A stretch of 64,000 nt of DNA from Parvibaculaceae bacterium. Its GTDB lineage: Bacteria; Pseudomonadota; Alphaproteobacteria; Parvibaculales; Parvibaculaceae. This document shows positions 52,802-62,193 of the stretch, one piece after another. The position numbers were made by a program, and so were the translations under genes. The notes below the pieces were generated by a model. It saw only the letters and a program-made list of their open reading frames with translations. It was not told where the DNA came from and did no database searches. Within the stretch, counting starts at the first letter, position 1. Each line of letters begins with the position of its first letter. The DNA lies in assembly GCA_029209985.1 (NCBI GenBank), contig JARGNZ010000009.1:44803-108802 (forward strand), read 5' to 3'.

Positions 52802-53820
52802 GCTGTTTCCCCTTTAGCGGCCCTAAATCGAGACCGATACGCTTGTGGTGTAATGTTAAGGCAGCGTTGAAAAGATCTGCGCATTTGTTCAGCCGAAGCA
52901 AAGCCCGCCGCCATGAAAATTTCATCAAGCGATTTCGCCTCTTGCTCCAAATATTGGCGGGCATAATCTAAGCGGGTGCGTTCAACAAACCGGGCAGGCG
53001 TCATGCCTACCTCAGCTGAGAAGTGGCGTGCGAAACTGCGCTCACTCATGGCGGCACGCTCAGCCAGGGCGGGCACCGATAAATCAGCATTTGGGTTTTC
53101 ACCAACCCATTCCACCAAATTCCCCAAACGGCCCGGTGGTTTTGATTGCCCAATAAGCCGGGCAGAGAACTGCGATTGTCCCCCAGGCCGGATCATGTAG
53201 ACCACATGGCGGCGCGCAACCGCGAGCGTGACCTCATGGCCGTAATCTTCCTCGATCATGGCCAACGCCATATCAATGCCAGCGGTCACCCCCGCTGATG
53301 TCCAAATGTGATCGTCCTGCACATAAAGTGCGTCTTCTTCCACATCAATATTGGGGTAGCGTGTTTTCATGTGGTCCACCGCTTCCCAGTGGGTGGTGGC
53401 GCGGCGTCCATCCAACATGCCCAAACGTGCCAGCGCAAATGCGCCCGTGCAAATGGAGCCAATCCGTCGTGCATGAGGGGCAGCGCGTTTGATAAACTTC
53501 ATAACATCGCCTTCGCGCATGGCAGTGCTGATGCCCACGCCGCCCGCAATCAAAAGCGTATCTATTTGTCTCAAATCCGCTTCTGTGTAGCTCTCAAAAG
53601 TGCGGTCCGCCATGAGCCGCATATGGCCAGTGCTCGAAAGGGGGCCTATTTTGTGAGCCACAATCGTGGCTTCATAACGTGTTGTGTTGTCGCCGGTTTG
53701 GCTGGCCCCAGTAAACATCTCCATTGGTCCCACAATGTCGAGGATCTGGTGATTGTTAAAGCCCACCATCACAATTTGGCGGGGAGACTTCATATCGGTA
53801 AATGCTGGAGTACGGGTCAT
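52798..53820 (-). CDS. GlxA-type AraC regulator with DJ-1/PfpI domain
   Basis: 340 residues from the ATG at 53820 (the open frame extends further upstream but into an unsupported region; an ATG at 53793 is possible). Amidase-like domain with C124 in GSICTGAFAL and IAGGVGIS, then a C-terminal AraC-type helix-turn-helix pair (about 235-335) with LAERAAMSERSFARHFSAEV and SLDEIFMAAGFASAEQMRRS. Divergent from the crotonase gene, with which it shares a 194-bp gap. Its own fold resembles the downstream enzyme, an arrangement seen in nitrogen/osmolyte regulators. Confidence 0.87.
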   Translation of the reverse strand: MTRTPAFTDMKSPRQIVMVGFNNHQILDIVGPMEMFTGASQTGDNTTRYEATIVAHKIGPLSSTGHMRLMADRTFESYTEADLRQIDTLLIAGGVGISTAMREGDVMKFIKRAAPHARRIGSICTGAFALARLGMLDGRRATTHWEAVDHMKTRYPNIDVEEDALYVQDDHIWTSAGVTAGIDMALAMIEEDYGHEVTLAVARRHVVYMIRPGGQSQFSARLIGQSKPPGRLGNLVEWVGENPNADLSVPALAERAAMSERSFARHFSAEVGMTPARFVERTRLDYARQYLEQEAKSLDEIFMAAGFASAEQMRRSFQRCLNITPQAYRSRFRAAKGETA

Positions 53821-54014
53821 ATCAACACCATATGAGAGAGAAGCTGTGGCGGAAACAGACAGTATCACGCAAAAACCGCCAAATGCAATCGGGAGGGAGT
53901 GCAATATTGTAAATGGTGCTGCACAGAGTTGATCAAGCAGGTTCTGTATTACGAGGCAATTGCATTGTAAGGTGCCGCCAACAATAAACTCAATTAATCT
54001 GAGGAGAGAAACTG

Positions 54015-54905
54015 ATGAGCCTTGCAGAAAGCCAAAGCCCGAATGCAGACAGTCCACAAACGGCATATCGCTGTTTTGACGTGGAAATTAAAAACAACAT
54101 TGCCCATGTCGTGCTCAAGCGTGCAGATGAATTGAATACGATGGTCAAAGAGTTTTGGTCTGAGTTGCCAGAGATTATTACCGACATCGACACCAATGCC
54201 CGTGCACGCGTGATTGTTATTTCATCAACCGGTCGCCATTTCACGGCCGGTATGGATGTTTCTGTCTTTGCTAAAAAAGAAAGCAAAGTGAAGAGAGAGC
54301 TTGGGCGTGTGCGCGCTGGTTTCATTACAACAGTGAAGCAGCTTCAAGAATCTTTTAATTGCATCGACCGGGCGCGTATTCCTGTTTTGATGGCGGTGCA
54401 AGGCGGCTGTATTGGTGGTGGTGTTGATTTCGCATCGGCATGCGATGTGCGGTATGCAACCAAAGACGCTTTCTTCACCATCTACGAAACCAAAATCGGC
54501 ATGACCGCCGACGTGGGAACATTCCCTCGGCTGCCCAACTTGATGCCGCAAGGTCTCGTGCGGGAGTTGGCTTATACAGGCCGCCGGATGTATGCCGATG
54601 AAGCCAACACCCAAGGCTTCGTGACCAAGGTTTTCGAAAATCAGGAAGAAATGTTGGCTGGTGTGATGGCCATTGCAGAAGAGATCGCTGAAAACTCCCC
54701 ATTGGCCGTTCAGGGGTGTAAAGAAATGATCAACTATGCCCGTGACCATTCCATTGACGACGGCTTAGATTATATCGCTGTTTGGCAAACGGGCATGTTC
54801 CAAACAGCCGATATGGCGGAGGCTTTTGGGGCTAAGGCTGAAAACCGCAAAGCTGAATATGATGACCTTCTACCGGTTCCCAAGCCATTCACAGTGCCGG
54901 AATAA
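54015..54905 (+). CDS. Crotonase family protein, dienoyl-CoA isomerase-like
   Basis: 296 residues. Enoyl-CoA hydratase/isomerase superfamily: oxyanion region GRHFTAGMDVSVF and GGCIGGGVDFASACD. D144, E158 and D166 (in TADVGTFPRLPNL) align with the catalytic Asp, Glu and Asp of rat delta-3,5-delta-2,4-dienoyl-CoA isomerase (ECH1), supporting that specific activity over a plain hydratase. Such an isomerase helps degrade unsaturated fatty acids. AGGAGAG ribosome site. Strong terminator downstream. Confidence 0.85.
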   Translation: MSLAESQSPNADSPQTAYRCFDVEIKNNIAHVVLKRADELNTMVKEFWSELPEIITDIDTNARARVIVISSTGRHFTAGMDVSVFAKKESKVKRELGRVRAGFITTVKQLQESFNCIDRARIPVLMAVQGGCIGGGVDFASACDVRYATKDAFFTIYETKIGMTADVGTFPRLPNLMPQGLVRELAYTGRRMYADEANTQGFVTKVFENQEEMLAGVMAIAEEIAENSPLAVQGCKEMINYARDHSIDDGLDYIAVWQTGMFQTADMAEAFGAKAENRKAEYDDLLPVPKPFTVPE

Positions 54906-54929
54906 TAATTAATCTGTATAGAGATGAAC

Positions 54930-54964
54930 AAAAGGGGCGGCAGAATAATCTGCCGCCCCTTTTT
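54930..54964 (+). terminator. Rho-independent terminator of the crotonase gene
   Basis: A 15-bp perfect stem (AAAAGGGGCGGCAGA and its complement) with loop ATAA and a T-tail; it may also stop the convergent hotdog gene. Confidence 0.9.
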
Positions 54965-54994
54965 AAGAAGATGTCCCGTGTGCGCAAAGGGCGA

Positions 54995-55357
54995 TTAGCG
55001 GTTGATGCGGTAGACCGAAGAAGCGGTAAGGATCAAACGCTCACCCTGTAACAAATCAACCGCTAAAAAAAGCACAGTGCGTGTGTGCCGTGTGACAGTG
55101 CCCCGCGCAGAGATCACATCTCCCAACTGGGCAGTGTCAACAAAATCACAATTAATCGACATCGCCTCTACATGACCTTCCGCCACAGAACTTGAGGCAA
55201 GTAACGTAAGGGCGCGCGCTGCAATTTGTGCGGCACTTCCCGCGTCCAACTTGCCGTCTGCGGTGATGTGCGTGCTGTCCACTGTCGTGTTACCCAACTC
55301 TGTAACGCGGGCGGCAGAAGGGATGGAAGGCATCGTAGAAGCATCGGCGCTAGGCAT
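54995..55357 (-). CDS. PaaI-type hotdog thioesterase, probable
   Basis: 120 residues if the ATG at 55357 is used; an upstream TTG at 55411 is less likely. The core reads DAGSAAQIAARALTLLASSS, then HVEAMSINCDFVDTAQLGD and a strand VLFLAVDLLQGERLILTASS, matching a hotdog fold. The HGG active-site loop of PaaI is not evident, so the activity is doubtful. Convergent with the crotonase gene, sharing its terminator. Confidence 0.6.
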   Translation of the reverse strand: MPSADASTMPSIPSAARVTELGNTTVDSTHITADGKLDAGSAAQIAARALTLLASSSVAEGHVEAMSINCDFVDTAQLGDVISARGTVTRHTRTVLFLAVDLLQGERLILTASSVYRINR

Positions 55358-55506
55358 AGGGGGTCCAGACGAATGGTTGAAGGCAAGGTGAGGGCTTGCT
55401 GTGCAAATCAAAAAGCGCTGTCACAAGCCGGGTTCTATGTAGAGGTAAAATAATCTCCTGAAAAGCCATGCATCAATTTTTTAAGGCAAAGGGGCCTGAA
55501 CGTAAA

Positions 55507-55568
55507 ATCGCTGCCTACTCCGGGGGGAGAGTAAGCAGCGATCATGTCCCTACCGGGGGGTGTAGGGA
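55507..55568 (-). ncRNA. Candidate small RNA: two hairpins with the same C6 loop
   Basis: Read on the minus strand, a 7-bp stem (TCCCTAC/GTAGGGA, 55547-55568) has the loop ACCCCCCG, and a 14-bp stem (55507-55542, one G-U) has the loop TCCCCCCG. The second is followed by TTTT. The stems differ but the loops agree, which points to function in the loop. It lies in the 3' flank of the OmpA-like gene. The design recalls alphaproteobacterial 'cuckoo'/CcsR RNAs, whose two hairpins carry C-rich anti-Shine-Dalgarno loops. The loop here is plain C6, so it is a variant at best. Candidate only. Confidence 0.45.
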
Positions 55569-55619
55569 AGAGCGTCTCTGGCTGAGGAGAGCAGAGGAGC
55601 TCGTTCGAATGTGCTCGAC

Positions 55620-56174
55620 CTAGTTTAGGCCAGCCGTGATAACAGGGGCATCTGCATGGAAATTATCCAAGGCGAGCAGCCGTTCAGGCATTCCCAATTC
55701 CGTGAGGGAGATTAAAATATTTTCAGCGCGTGCAGAGGCAAGTATTTGGGCGGCACGGGTGTGCGGGGCATTGTTCGCCATAACAGACATGTGCATGGCG
55801 CCATTCATCAACGCCTCATCAGCGAATGCGGCGATAGCAATTTCTGCTTCCGGTGTCAGGCGTTCATCGCCATCTGCGAAATAGACAGGCAGCGAGAAGC
55901 TGGTAAGGGCCGCTGTTTCAGGCTCGATCATATCGTAGTCGTAAGCCACTTCAGCCGTCACCGTAATCATACGATTTTCAATTGGCTCAACAGGTCCTTG
56001 AACCATGTGCTGGGCAGCAGGTTGAGAGGACTGAGGGTCTGCGTTCGCCGTACCCGTCACACTAAAAGCACTCACCAACAAGGCGGCTGCAAAAGCGCTG
56101 CCCATGAGGAAAGTCTCTTTACTGATTTTTGGGCGACCCGTAGTGCCCATCTTCATGTTCGTTGTGCGTGACAT
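55620..56174 (-). CDS. Exported OmpA-like domain protein, divergent
   Basis: 184 residues, AGGAGAG ribosome site. Signal peptide with a basic N-terminus (about 1-45, cleavage near ANADP). The C-terminal part, LPVYFADGDERLTPEAEIAI and ASARAENILISLTELGMPE, follows the OmpA C-terminal pattern of strand, helix and the RA-x-x-V-x-x-x-L turn, but the peptidoglycan-binding Asp and Arg are not clear. Likely periplasmic. The gene 56390-56920 upstream on the same strand encodes the domain that normally precedes the OmpA domain. Confidence 0.6.
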   Translation of the reverse strand: MSRTTNMKMGTTGRPKISKETFLMGSAFAAALLVSAFSVTGTANADPQSSQPAAQHMVQGPVEPIENRMITVTAEVAYDYDMIEPETAALTSFSLPVYFADGDERLTPEAEIAIAAFADEALMNGAMHMSVMANNAPHTRAAQILASARAENILISLTELGMPERLLALDNFHADAPVITAGLN

Positions 56175-56389
56175 AATAGCTCTCCTAAAGTTCCGAACGT
56201 GCCGCTGTATCCCGTAAGGGGCTTGGCGGTCTGTCCATGCTCTCTTTTTGACAGCCTATTGAGGCGGCTAAAGGGAAGGGACAGGGCGACCCGGTGGTTT
56301 CTTTAAGGCGATATTGGGGCATGCCTTTTGAACGCACTCTGAGGGAGGCGTTGTCTGTCGTTCATATTAGGGCAGGTGATTCTTGTCGG

Positions 56390-56920
56390 TTACCGACGTA
56401 GGTTGGCAATCTTGGGGTGTTCCAGCAGGTGCAATTGCTGTTCAAATTTGGAGTGGCAGAGTTCAATATTGGCCGGGTCCACGTCTTCTTCTTGGCGCTC
56501 AATCCAGCAATCAAAAGCGGCTTGCGCCTGCGCTGCAGCCTGCGGATTTGTTAGGATTCCGCCATTTTTGAGTGCCTTCACCAGCCGTGCTCTGGCGTGG
56601 CGTAAGTCCGCCAAAACACCGTCAGGCAGCGCCCAGTTTTGCAGCGCCTCCGGTCCGGGCGGTGTCCCTCGTTCTGCATGCAGGGCTTTAAGGGTGAAAT
56701 AGTGGGAATCTGCCCAATCAGACATTTCACGCGATTCTACCAAAGCTAAGCCCATATAGGCGTTTTGGAGGGCATAACTAAATTGTTCGTGTGCAGCAAC
56801 CGACGCTTCAGTCTGAGGTTTCGCCTCAACTGGATCCCCCGCCCGGTATCCGAGAAGGACTGGCAGCAGGATAAGGGCTGCAACTATCAACCAACCAATG
56901 ATGCGTGTTTGATGTGTCAT
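56390..56920 (-). CDS. Membrane-anchored protein resembling the N-terminal domain of OmpA-family lipoproteins
   Basis: 176 residues. One N-terminal helix (about 8-25) anchors a helical domain with SDWADSHYFTLKALHAERG, ADLRHARARLVKALKNGG and AAFDCWIERQEEDVDPANI. The last pattern, AQ-x-AFDCW-x-EQQEE, is familiar from alphaproteobacterial OmpA-family proteins, in which it sits before the OmpA domain. Here the frame ends after it; the OmpA-like domain is in the next gene downstream. Confidence 0.6.
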   Translation of the reverse strand: MTHQTRIIGWLIVAALILLPVLLGYRAGDPVEAKPQTEASVAAHEQFSYALQNAYMGLALVESREMSDWADSHYFTLKALHAERGTPPGPEALQNWALPDGVLADLRHARARLVKALKNGGILTNPQAAAQAQAAFDCWIERQEEDVDPANIELCHSKFEQQLHLLEHPKIANLRR

Positions 56921-57164
56921 GCCTCAATGGGAGACCGCGCCGTCTTTCAAATGAGTTAATGCAATAGGTCGGTTTTTTGGTAAATCCAAAAATCGGCAGA
57001 AATAAAGGGGTTTTTTGAATGGATAAGAGAGGTTTTGGCCAAATGTGTGGCTTTGAGAGCACTCAGCCGGACGCTGTAAACCCATGAAAAAACATGAAAA
57101 TATTTCTGAAAAATACCAGCTTCAAAACCGTAATTTAGCCCAATGATGAAGGCGTAATTTTAAC

Positions 57165-57315
57165 TTACCCCCCCACAAAGAGCTGCTTTTGGCGCGTCAA
57201 AGGCGGATATAGGAAGGGGCACAAACATTTTTATTTCCCTCCCCCCGGGACATCGCTATGGTGCGGCAACTGTAACCGACGTAGCGGAATCAGCCTCTCA
57301 AATAAGGGGGGGTAA
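57165..57315 (+). promoter_or_regulatory. C7/C6/G7 leader element upstream of the thiolase gene
   Basis: TTACCCCCCC (57165-57174) is the exact complement of GGGGGGGTAA (57306-57315), 38 bp from the start codon. Between them, C6 at 57241-57246 sits in a small TCCC/GGGA hairpin and could pair with the same G7. The two pairings exclude one another. The gap 56921-57353 (433 bp) is otherwise unassigned. Promoter not identified. Confidence 0.4.
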
Positions 57316-57353
57316 AAATAATCCGCTATGTATCAAAAAACGGGAAGCCTCAA

Positions 57354-58559
57354 ATGACAAGAGAAGCAGTCATCGTATCGACAGCTCGTACCGGCCTTGC
57401 AAAATCCGGTCGTGGTGGATTCAACATGACCCACGGCGCGGCTATGGCCGGCCACACAATCAAGCACGTAGTTGAGCGCGCTGGCATTGAAGCCGGTTTG
57501 GTTGAAGACGTAATTCTAGGTTGTGGCGCTCCTGAAGGTGCAACAGGTCACAACGTAGGTCGTCAGGCCGCAATCTGGGGTGGCTGCCCTGTAACGACAG
57601 CCGGTACAACTGTGAACCGTTTCTGTTCTTCAGGTCTGCAATCCATTGCCATGGCTGCAAACTCCATCGTAAACGAAGGCGTGACAGCTGCCATCGGTGG
57701 CGGTGTTGAATCAATCTCCTTGACGCAAATGCAAGGCTTGAACCTCAACAACTTCACTGAAGAAAAGTTGATGGCAGAAAAGCCTGAGCTTTGGATGGCA
57801 ATGCTTGAAACAGCTGAAATCGTTGCAGAACGGTACGGCGTAACACGTGAAGCACAAGACGAATATTCTTTGCGTTCACAACAGCGCGTTGCAGCCGCTC
57901 AAGAAGCTGGCCTCTACAAAGACGAAATCGTGCCAATGGCAACGAAAATGAAAGTCGTCAACAGAGAAACTGGCGAAGAGAGCATCGTTGATTACACAGT
58001 AGATAAAGACGAATGCAACCGTCCTTCAACAACGCTTGAAGGTTTGCAGTCTTTGAAACCTGTTTTCAAAAACGGCCAAAAAGTTAAAGAAGGTCAGTTC
58101 ATTACAGCTGGTAACGCATCTCAGCTTTCTGATGGTGCAGCCTCTTGCTTGTTGATGGAAGCTAAAGAAGCTGAACAACGTGGCCTTCAACCACTCGGCG
58201 CGTTCCGTGGTTTCGCAGTAGCTGGCTGTGAGCCAGATGAAATGGGCATTGGTCCAATTTATGCTGTGCCACGTTTGCTCGAACGTCACGGCCTTAAAGT
58301 TGATGACATCGACATTTGGGAGCTGAACGAAGCTTTCGCAAGCCAGTGCTTGTACTCACGCGACAAGCTCGGCATTGACCCTGAGAAATACAACGTAAAC
58401 GGTGGCTCTATCGCTATTGGTCACCCATTCGGCATGACCGGCGCACGTTGCACAGGCCACATTTTGCTCGAAGGCAAACGCCGTGGTGCAAAATACGGTG
58501 TTGTTACAATGTGTATCGGTGGTGGTATGGGTGCTGCAGGTCTCGTCGAGATCTTCTAA
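57354..58559 (+). CDS. Acetyl-CoA C-acyltransferase (thiolase)
   Basis: 401 residues. Catalytic C91 in [10 protein letters not shown], histidine in [16 protein letters not shown] and final cysteine in [12 protein letters not shown]. Thiolysis of 3-ketoacyl-CoA or, in reverse, condensation of acetyl-CoA. It stands alone, with a long leader and its own terminator. Codon choice differs slightly from its neighbours (more GTA, ACA, GTT endings), as can occur in highly expressed or different-origin genes. Paralogue of the thiolase at 42385. Confidence 0.93.
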   Translation: MTREAVIVSTARTGLAKSGRGGFNMTHGAAMAGHTIKHVVERAGIEAGLVEDVILGCGAPEGATGHNVGRQAAIWGGCPVTTAGTTVNRFCSSGLQSIAMAANSIVNEGVTAAIGGGVESISLTQMQGLNLNNFTEEKLMAEKPELWMAMLETAEIVAERYGVTREAQDEYSLRSQQRVAAAQEAGLYKDEIVPMATKMKVVNRETGEESIVDYTVDKDECNRPSTTLEGLQSLKPVFKNGQKVKEGQFITAGNASQLSDGAASCLLMEAKEAEQRGLQPLGAFRGFAVAGCEPDEMGIGPIYAVPRLLERHGLKVDDIDIWELNEAFASQCLYSRDKLGIDPEKYNVNGGSIAIGHPFGMTGARCTGHILLEGKRRGAKYGVVTMCIGGGMGAAGLVEIF

Positions 58560-58584
58560 TCCAACTGCGATTGCGACAAAATTC

Positions 58585-58616
58585 AAAGGCCCGAGGAATA
58601 TCCCTCGGGCCTTTTT
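58585..58616 (+). terminator. Rho-independent terminator of the second thiolase gene
   Basis: AAAGGCCCGAGG pairs with CCTCGGGCCTTT around a six-base loop and ends in five T's. Confidence 0.9.
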
Positions 58617-58924
58617 GCGTTTGTTGAAGTGTAAATTATGACGGAGATGGTTTGGCGGTGCCATGCGGGTAGCTCATATTTTCTCCGGCCAAGGAACAAA
58701 AAGTGGCGCGTTTCTAGGTGCTTGACGATAATTTTACGCTTTTAATATTAGTGACAATTAAGTAAGTAAAAGGTGAGTTTGAGAAAATACAACCGATTTC
58801 CCTTTGCTTATAAAAGTATTCATTTTTCCGAGGCACACTTCTTTCAATATCTATTGCCGTTGGGGGTGGAGATGACCTTGGTCATGTCAATGCTCATTGG
58901 TTTGTAAGCTGCTGAGGAGGGGTG
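58617..58924. other. Unassigned gap upstream of the chemoreceptor gene
   Basis: About 300 bp, AT-rich in its second half, with a TATAAA at 58809-58814 but no matching -35. No gene, repeat or clear hairpin seen. Presumably holds the chemoreceptor promoter. Confidence 0.4.
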
Positions 58925-60682
58925 ATGAATATTTTCAAGAATGTAATGCGGGCCATCGGCCGCATACGCATCGGTATACGGATGGTTTTGGGGTTCGGCA
59001 TTGTGGTCGCGCTAAGTGTGATGCTGGGTGGTTTTTCCCTCACATCATCCTCAAAACTTGCTTCGTTAACGGAGAACCTATTTGAAGGGCCGTATAAAGT
59101 GAACTCTGGTTTGTCCGGAGCGATCGAAAATGCCCTCCGCATCCAAATTGCGATGCAGCAATCCTTGATGGCAGCAGGGGCGCATGAGGTCACCGCTGTG
59201 GATGAACGAGTTCAAACCTACCGCGCTGACTTGAGAAAAAGCCTTTCTGAAGTGCAAGCGGCACATGGGGGCGAAAGCGAAGTTGTTACCCATGTTTTAT
59301 CCATCCTTACAAAACTGGAAGCAAAGCACGTCAAACTTTTCGATTTGCTGCGTAACGGTCAATTCGGCGATGGTGAGTTGATGATGATCGGCAACCCGGC
59401 TGACAAATACTACGGCCAAAACCTAGATCAAAACGAATTAGGTGTCCTGGGTCGTCTTGAAGCTGAGTTGTTTGCAGACCTCTCAACCTTGAGCAAGGAA
59501 GCAAACAGCGCGGCGGAAGCCTTTATGCTGGGGACGGAAGAAACAAGCACATCAACGATGATCTTGTTGTTAACGCTTACTGGTATTGTGGCTGCTGTCG
59601 GCTTTGTAGTTTCTTCCCTTGTGACCGTGTCGATTACCTATCCTTTGTCCCAAGTGCAAAAAGATATGGAATGCCTATCCAATGGCGACATCGACTTTGA
59701 GGTGTCTGGTGTGGCACGTCGCGACGAAGTCGGCGTGATGGCGCAGTCTGTTTTGATCTTCCAGCAAAACGCTGTGGAGATGGAACGTCTGCAAAATGCT
59801 GCGAAACAGAATGCCGAACAAGCAGAGCGCCGTCGCCAAGAGGTGATGGGGCATGTTTCAATGTTTGAGAGCCAAGTCAAAGACGTTGCCCAACAATTAA
59901 GCGGTGCATCGAGCGATGTAACCCAAGGGTCAGAAATGATGAATGACCTGTCGGGCAGCTCTCGCGCGATTGCGGATCAAATGTCCATTTCCATTCGCGA
60001 CGCTGCAGCCAATGTTGCGGAGGCAGCCAGTGCGGCCGAGGAAATGAGTGCCTCTATTCAAGAGATCAACGGCCAAGTGAACTCTTCAGCGCGTTTAACA
60101 AAAAGCGCTGTGAGCCAAGCAAAAGATGCGCGCGGCGTGATGGAGGAGCTGTCTCATAAAGCAGCTGCCATTGACGGTGTGTTGAATATGATCCGGGAAA
60201 TTGCCGATCAAACAAACCTTTTGGCATTGAATGCAACGATTGAAGCAGCCCGTGCGGGTGATGCGGGTCGTGGGTTCGCTGTAGTTGCCCATGAAGTGAA
60301 AGAACTTGCGGAGCAAGCTGCAACAGCGGCTGGAGAAATTGGTAATCAAATCGCCGATGTTCAGCAAGGCGTGCAAGCAACTGCAAAAGCTATTGAGGAA
60401 ATCGGCGGCATCATCCATGACGTTGATACATCAACCGAAGCAATCGGAGGGGCCGTGTCAGCGCAAGGAGCTGCAACAGGTCAGATTTCCGAAAGCATGC
60501 AAATGGCGGACACGCGCACTAGCTCTGTGCTGACCGAGATTACAAAGGTTGTGGAAGCCATGGAAGCGACCGAAGCTTCCTCAGGTGCCTTGCGCAGCGC
60601 CGCTGAAGGCGTGTTGAGCCAGTCTAGCTCTCTACGTCAGAATGTGGATGACTTCACTGCGAAGCTCTCAGCCGCAGGCTAA
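58925..60682 (+). CDS. Methyl-accepting chemotaxis protein
   Basis: 585 residues from the ATG at 58925, just after AGGAGGGG. First membrane helix about 20-40, a roughly 160-residue periplasmic ligand domain, second helix about 202-226, a HAMP linker, then the long signalling hairpin. The tip is [13 protein letters not shown] with [15 protein letters not shown] near residue 438. No C-terminal methylesterase-docking pentapeptide. Senses an unknown ligand and controls CheA. No chemotaxis or flagellar genes are in the window, so it is an orphan receptor here. Confidence 0.93.
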   Translation: MNIFKNVMRAIGRIRIGIRMVLGFGIVVALSVMLGGFSLTSSSKLASLTENLFEGPYKVNSGLSGAIENALRIQIAMQQSLMAAGAHEVTAVDERVQTYRADLRKSLSEVQAAHGGESEVVTHVLSILTKLEAKHVKLFDLLRNGQFGDGELMMIGNPADKYYGQNLDQNELGVLGRLEAELFADLSTLSKEANSAAEAFMLGTEETSTSTMILLLTLTGIVAAVGFVVSSLVTVSITYPLSQVQKDMECLSNGDIDFEVSGVARRDEVGVMAQSVLIFQQNAVEMERLQNAAKQNAEQAERRRQEVMGHVSMFESQVKDVAQQLSGASSDVTQGSEMMNDLSGSSRAIADQMSISIRDAAANVAEAASAAEEMSASIQEINGQVNSSARLTKSAVSQAKDARGVMEELSHKAAAIDGVLNMIREIADQTNLLALNATIEAARAGDAGRGFAVVAHEVKELAEQAATAAGEIGNQIADVQQGVQATAKAIEEIGGIIHDVDTSTEAIGGAVSAQGAATGQISESMQMADTRTSSVLTEITKVVEAMEATEASSGALRSAAEGVLSQSSSLRQNVDDFTAKLSAAG

Positions 60683-60723
60683 GTCCTTTTAAGTGACTTG
60701 TGCTTAGAGACTTGAGAAAACAT

Positions 60724-60755
60724 AAAAAGGCGGGGTCTATGGCCCCGCCTTTTTT
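60724..60755. terminator. Bidirectional terminator
   Basis: AAAAAGGCGGGG and CCCCGCCTTTTTT form a 12-bp stem with a seven-base loop; A's on one side and T's on the other serve both the chemoreceptor gene and the convergent dehydrogenase gene. Confidence 0.9.
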
Positions 60756-60773
60756 GTGTATGGAGGAGGGGGC

Positions 60774-61976
60774 TTAGAGGCCCAAAACCAGCTTTGCCAT
60801 GATGTTGCGTTGCACCTCGTTAGAGCCGCCGTAGATAGAGGACGCCCGGTTGTTCAAATAACTCCCAACAGCGGTGATCCCCTCTTTTGGGCCGATAGGC
60901 AAGGTATTATTGCCGGGGGTCAGAGCTGCAGGTTGGAATGCATTCGCATAAAAACCAATCGCTTCAACCGCCAAAGTATCAAGCGCCTGCTTCATTTCCG
61001 TCCCGCGTGTTTTCAAAATAGATGACGCCGGTCCAGGGTTTTGCCCCGCTGACATGGCCGACATAATGCGGTGCTCGGTTACTTCAATCGCTTTTACTTC
61101 GATGGTGGCCGCCGTTAATTTGGTTGCAAAGGCATCTTCATCGATCAGACGCGTGCCCGTGTCTGCATTGACCGCTTGTGCAAGCTGTTCAATTTTTTCG
61201 AGTGAAACTTGCAAGCCAGCGGCATAGGCCCCGCCGCGCTCAAATTCGAGCAAATATTTAGCAACCGTCCAGCCGTCGTTTTCTTTGCCAACCCGATTGG
61301 CAACCGGAATACGCACATCATCAAAGAACACTTGGTTGACTTCATGATCTCCGGCCATCGTGATGATGGGTTCAATTTTAATGCCCGGCGTATTCATATC
61401 GATCAAAACAAAGGTGATGCCTTGCTGGGGTTTGCCGCTGTTATCTGTACGGACAAGACAGAACATGCGATTGGCAAAGTGAGCATGGGTGGTCCAAAGC
61501 TTCGTCCCGTTGATGACATACTCATCACCGTCACGAACTGCTTTGCATTGCAGAGAGGCAAGGTCAGACCCAGAGCCCGGCTCTGAATATCCTTGGCACC
61601 AATAATCTTCCCCTGACAACATGCGCGGCAGATAGAAATCTTTTTGCTCTTGGGTGCCAAATTTCATAATCACCGGGCCACACATCCGCAAAGCCATGGG
61701 CGATAGGTTTGGCGTTTGGGCACGGTTGCATTCAGACGCAAAAATATACTTCTGCATATCTGTCCAGCCTGTACCGCCATATTCTTTCGGCCAGCTAGGG
61801 GCAACCCAACCTTTTGCATAAAGAATTTTGTGCCACGGAATATTATAATCTTTGTCGGTGAAGACGCTTGTATCCAAGCTGCCGGCTTCGGCGAGGATGG
61901 GAGTAAGGCTTTCTTTGAGAAAGCTGCGTACTTCGTCGCGGAAGGCCGCGTCATCCGGGCTCATGGAAAGGTCCAT
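60774..61976 (-). CDS. Acyl-CoA dehydrogenase family protein
   Basis: 400 residues from the ATG at 61976, which has AAAGGA at a perfect distance; the open frame continues 124 codons upstream into the divergent gap and is not supported. FAD/substrate motifs QGYSEPGSGSDLAS and NGTKLWTTHAHFA. E246 in EFERGG lies where isovaleryl-type enzymes have the catalytic Glu, while the C-terminal motif reads YGGSNEVQ. So it belongs with long-chain or branched-chain acyl-CoA dehydrogenases. Divergent from the SDR gene. Confidence 0.9.
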   Translation of the reverse strand: MDLSMSPDDAAFRDEVRSFLKESLTPILAEAGSLDTSVFTDKDYNIPWHKILYAKGWVAPSWPKEYGGTGWTDMQKYIFASECNRAQTPNLSPMALRMCGPVIMKFGTQEQKDFYLPRMLSGEDYWCQGYSEPGSGSDLASLQCKAVRDGDEYVINGTKLWTTHAHFANRMFCLVRTDNSGKPQQGITFVLIDMNTPGIKIEPIITMAGDHEVNQVFFDDVRIPVANRVGKENDGWTVAKYLLEFERGGAYAAGLQVSLEKIEQLAQAVNADTGTRLIDEDAFATKLTAATIEVKAIEVTEHRIMSAMSAGQNPGPASSILKTRGTEMKQALDTLAVEAIGFYANAFQPAALTPGNNTLPIGPKEGITAVGSYLNNRASSIYGGSNEVQRNIMAKLVLGL

Positions 61977-62193
61977 AACAAGTCCTTTTTGATCTTTTAA
62001 GCATATTTTACAGGAAGAAGCAGAGAAGCCTCTTTTGAAGTTGGCAAAGAGTAACGCTGGAAATGCTCGCGTCAAATACCTCATGGAAAGGGCTTTGTGC
62101 CGCTGCGTCATCCTTGTATGGTTTTGGCATAGAAAAAGTGAAAACAGAAAAATGCTTGGATTTAGCCGAGTCAGACAACAATAGGGAACGATT

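Noticed and set aside
57241..57315. Cobalamin-riboswitch-like stretch in the thiolase leader
   Set aside because: A GCAACTGTAA resembles part of the B12 core, but the other conserved blocks are missing and no B12-related gene follows.
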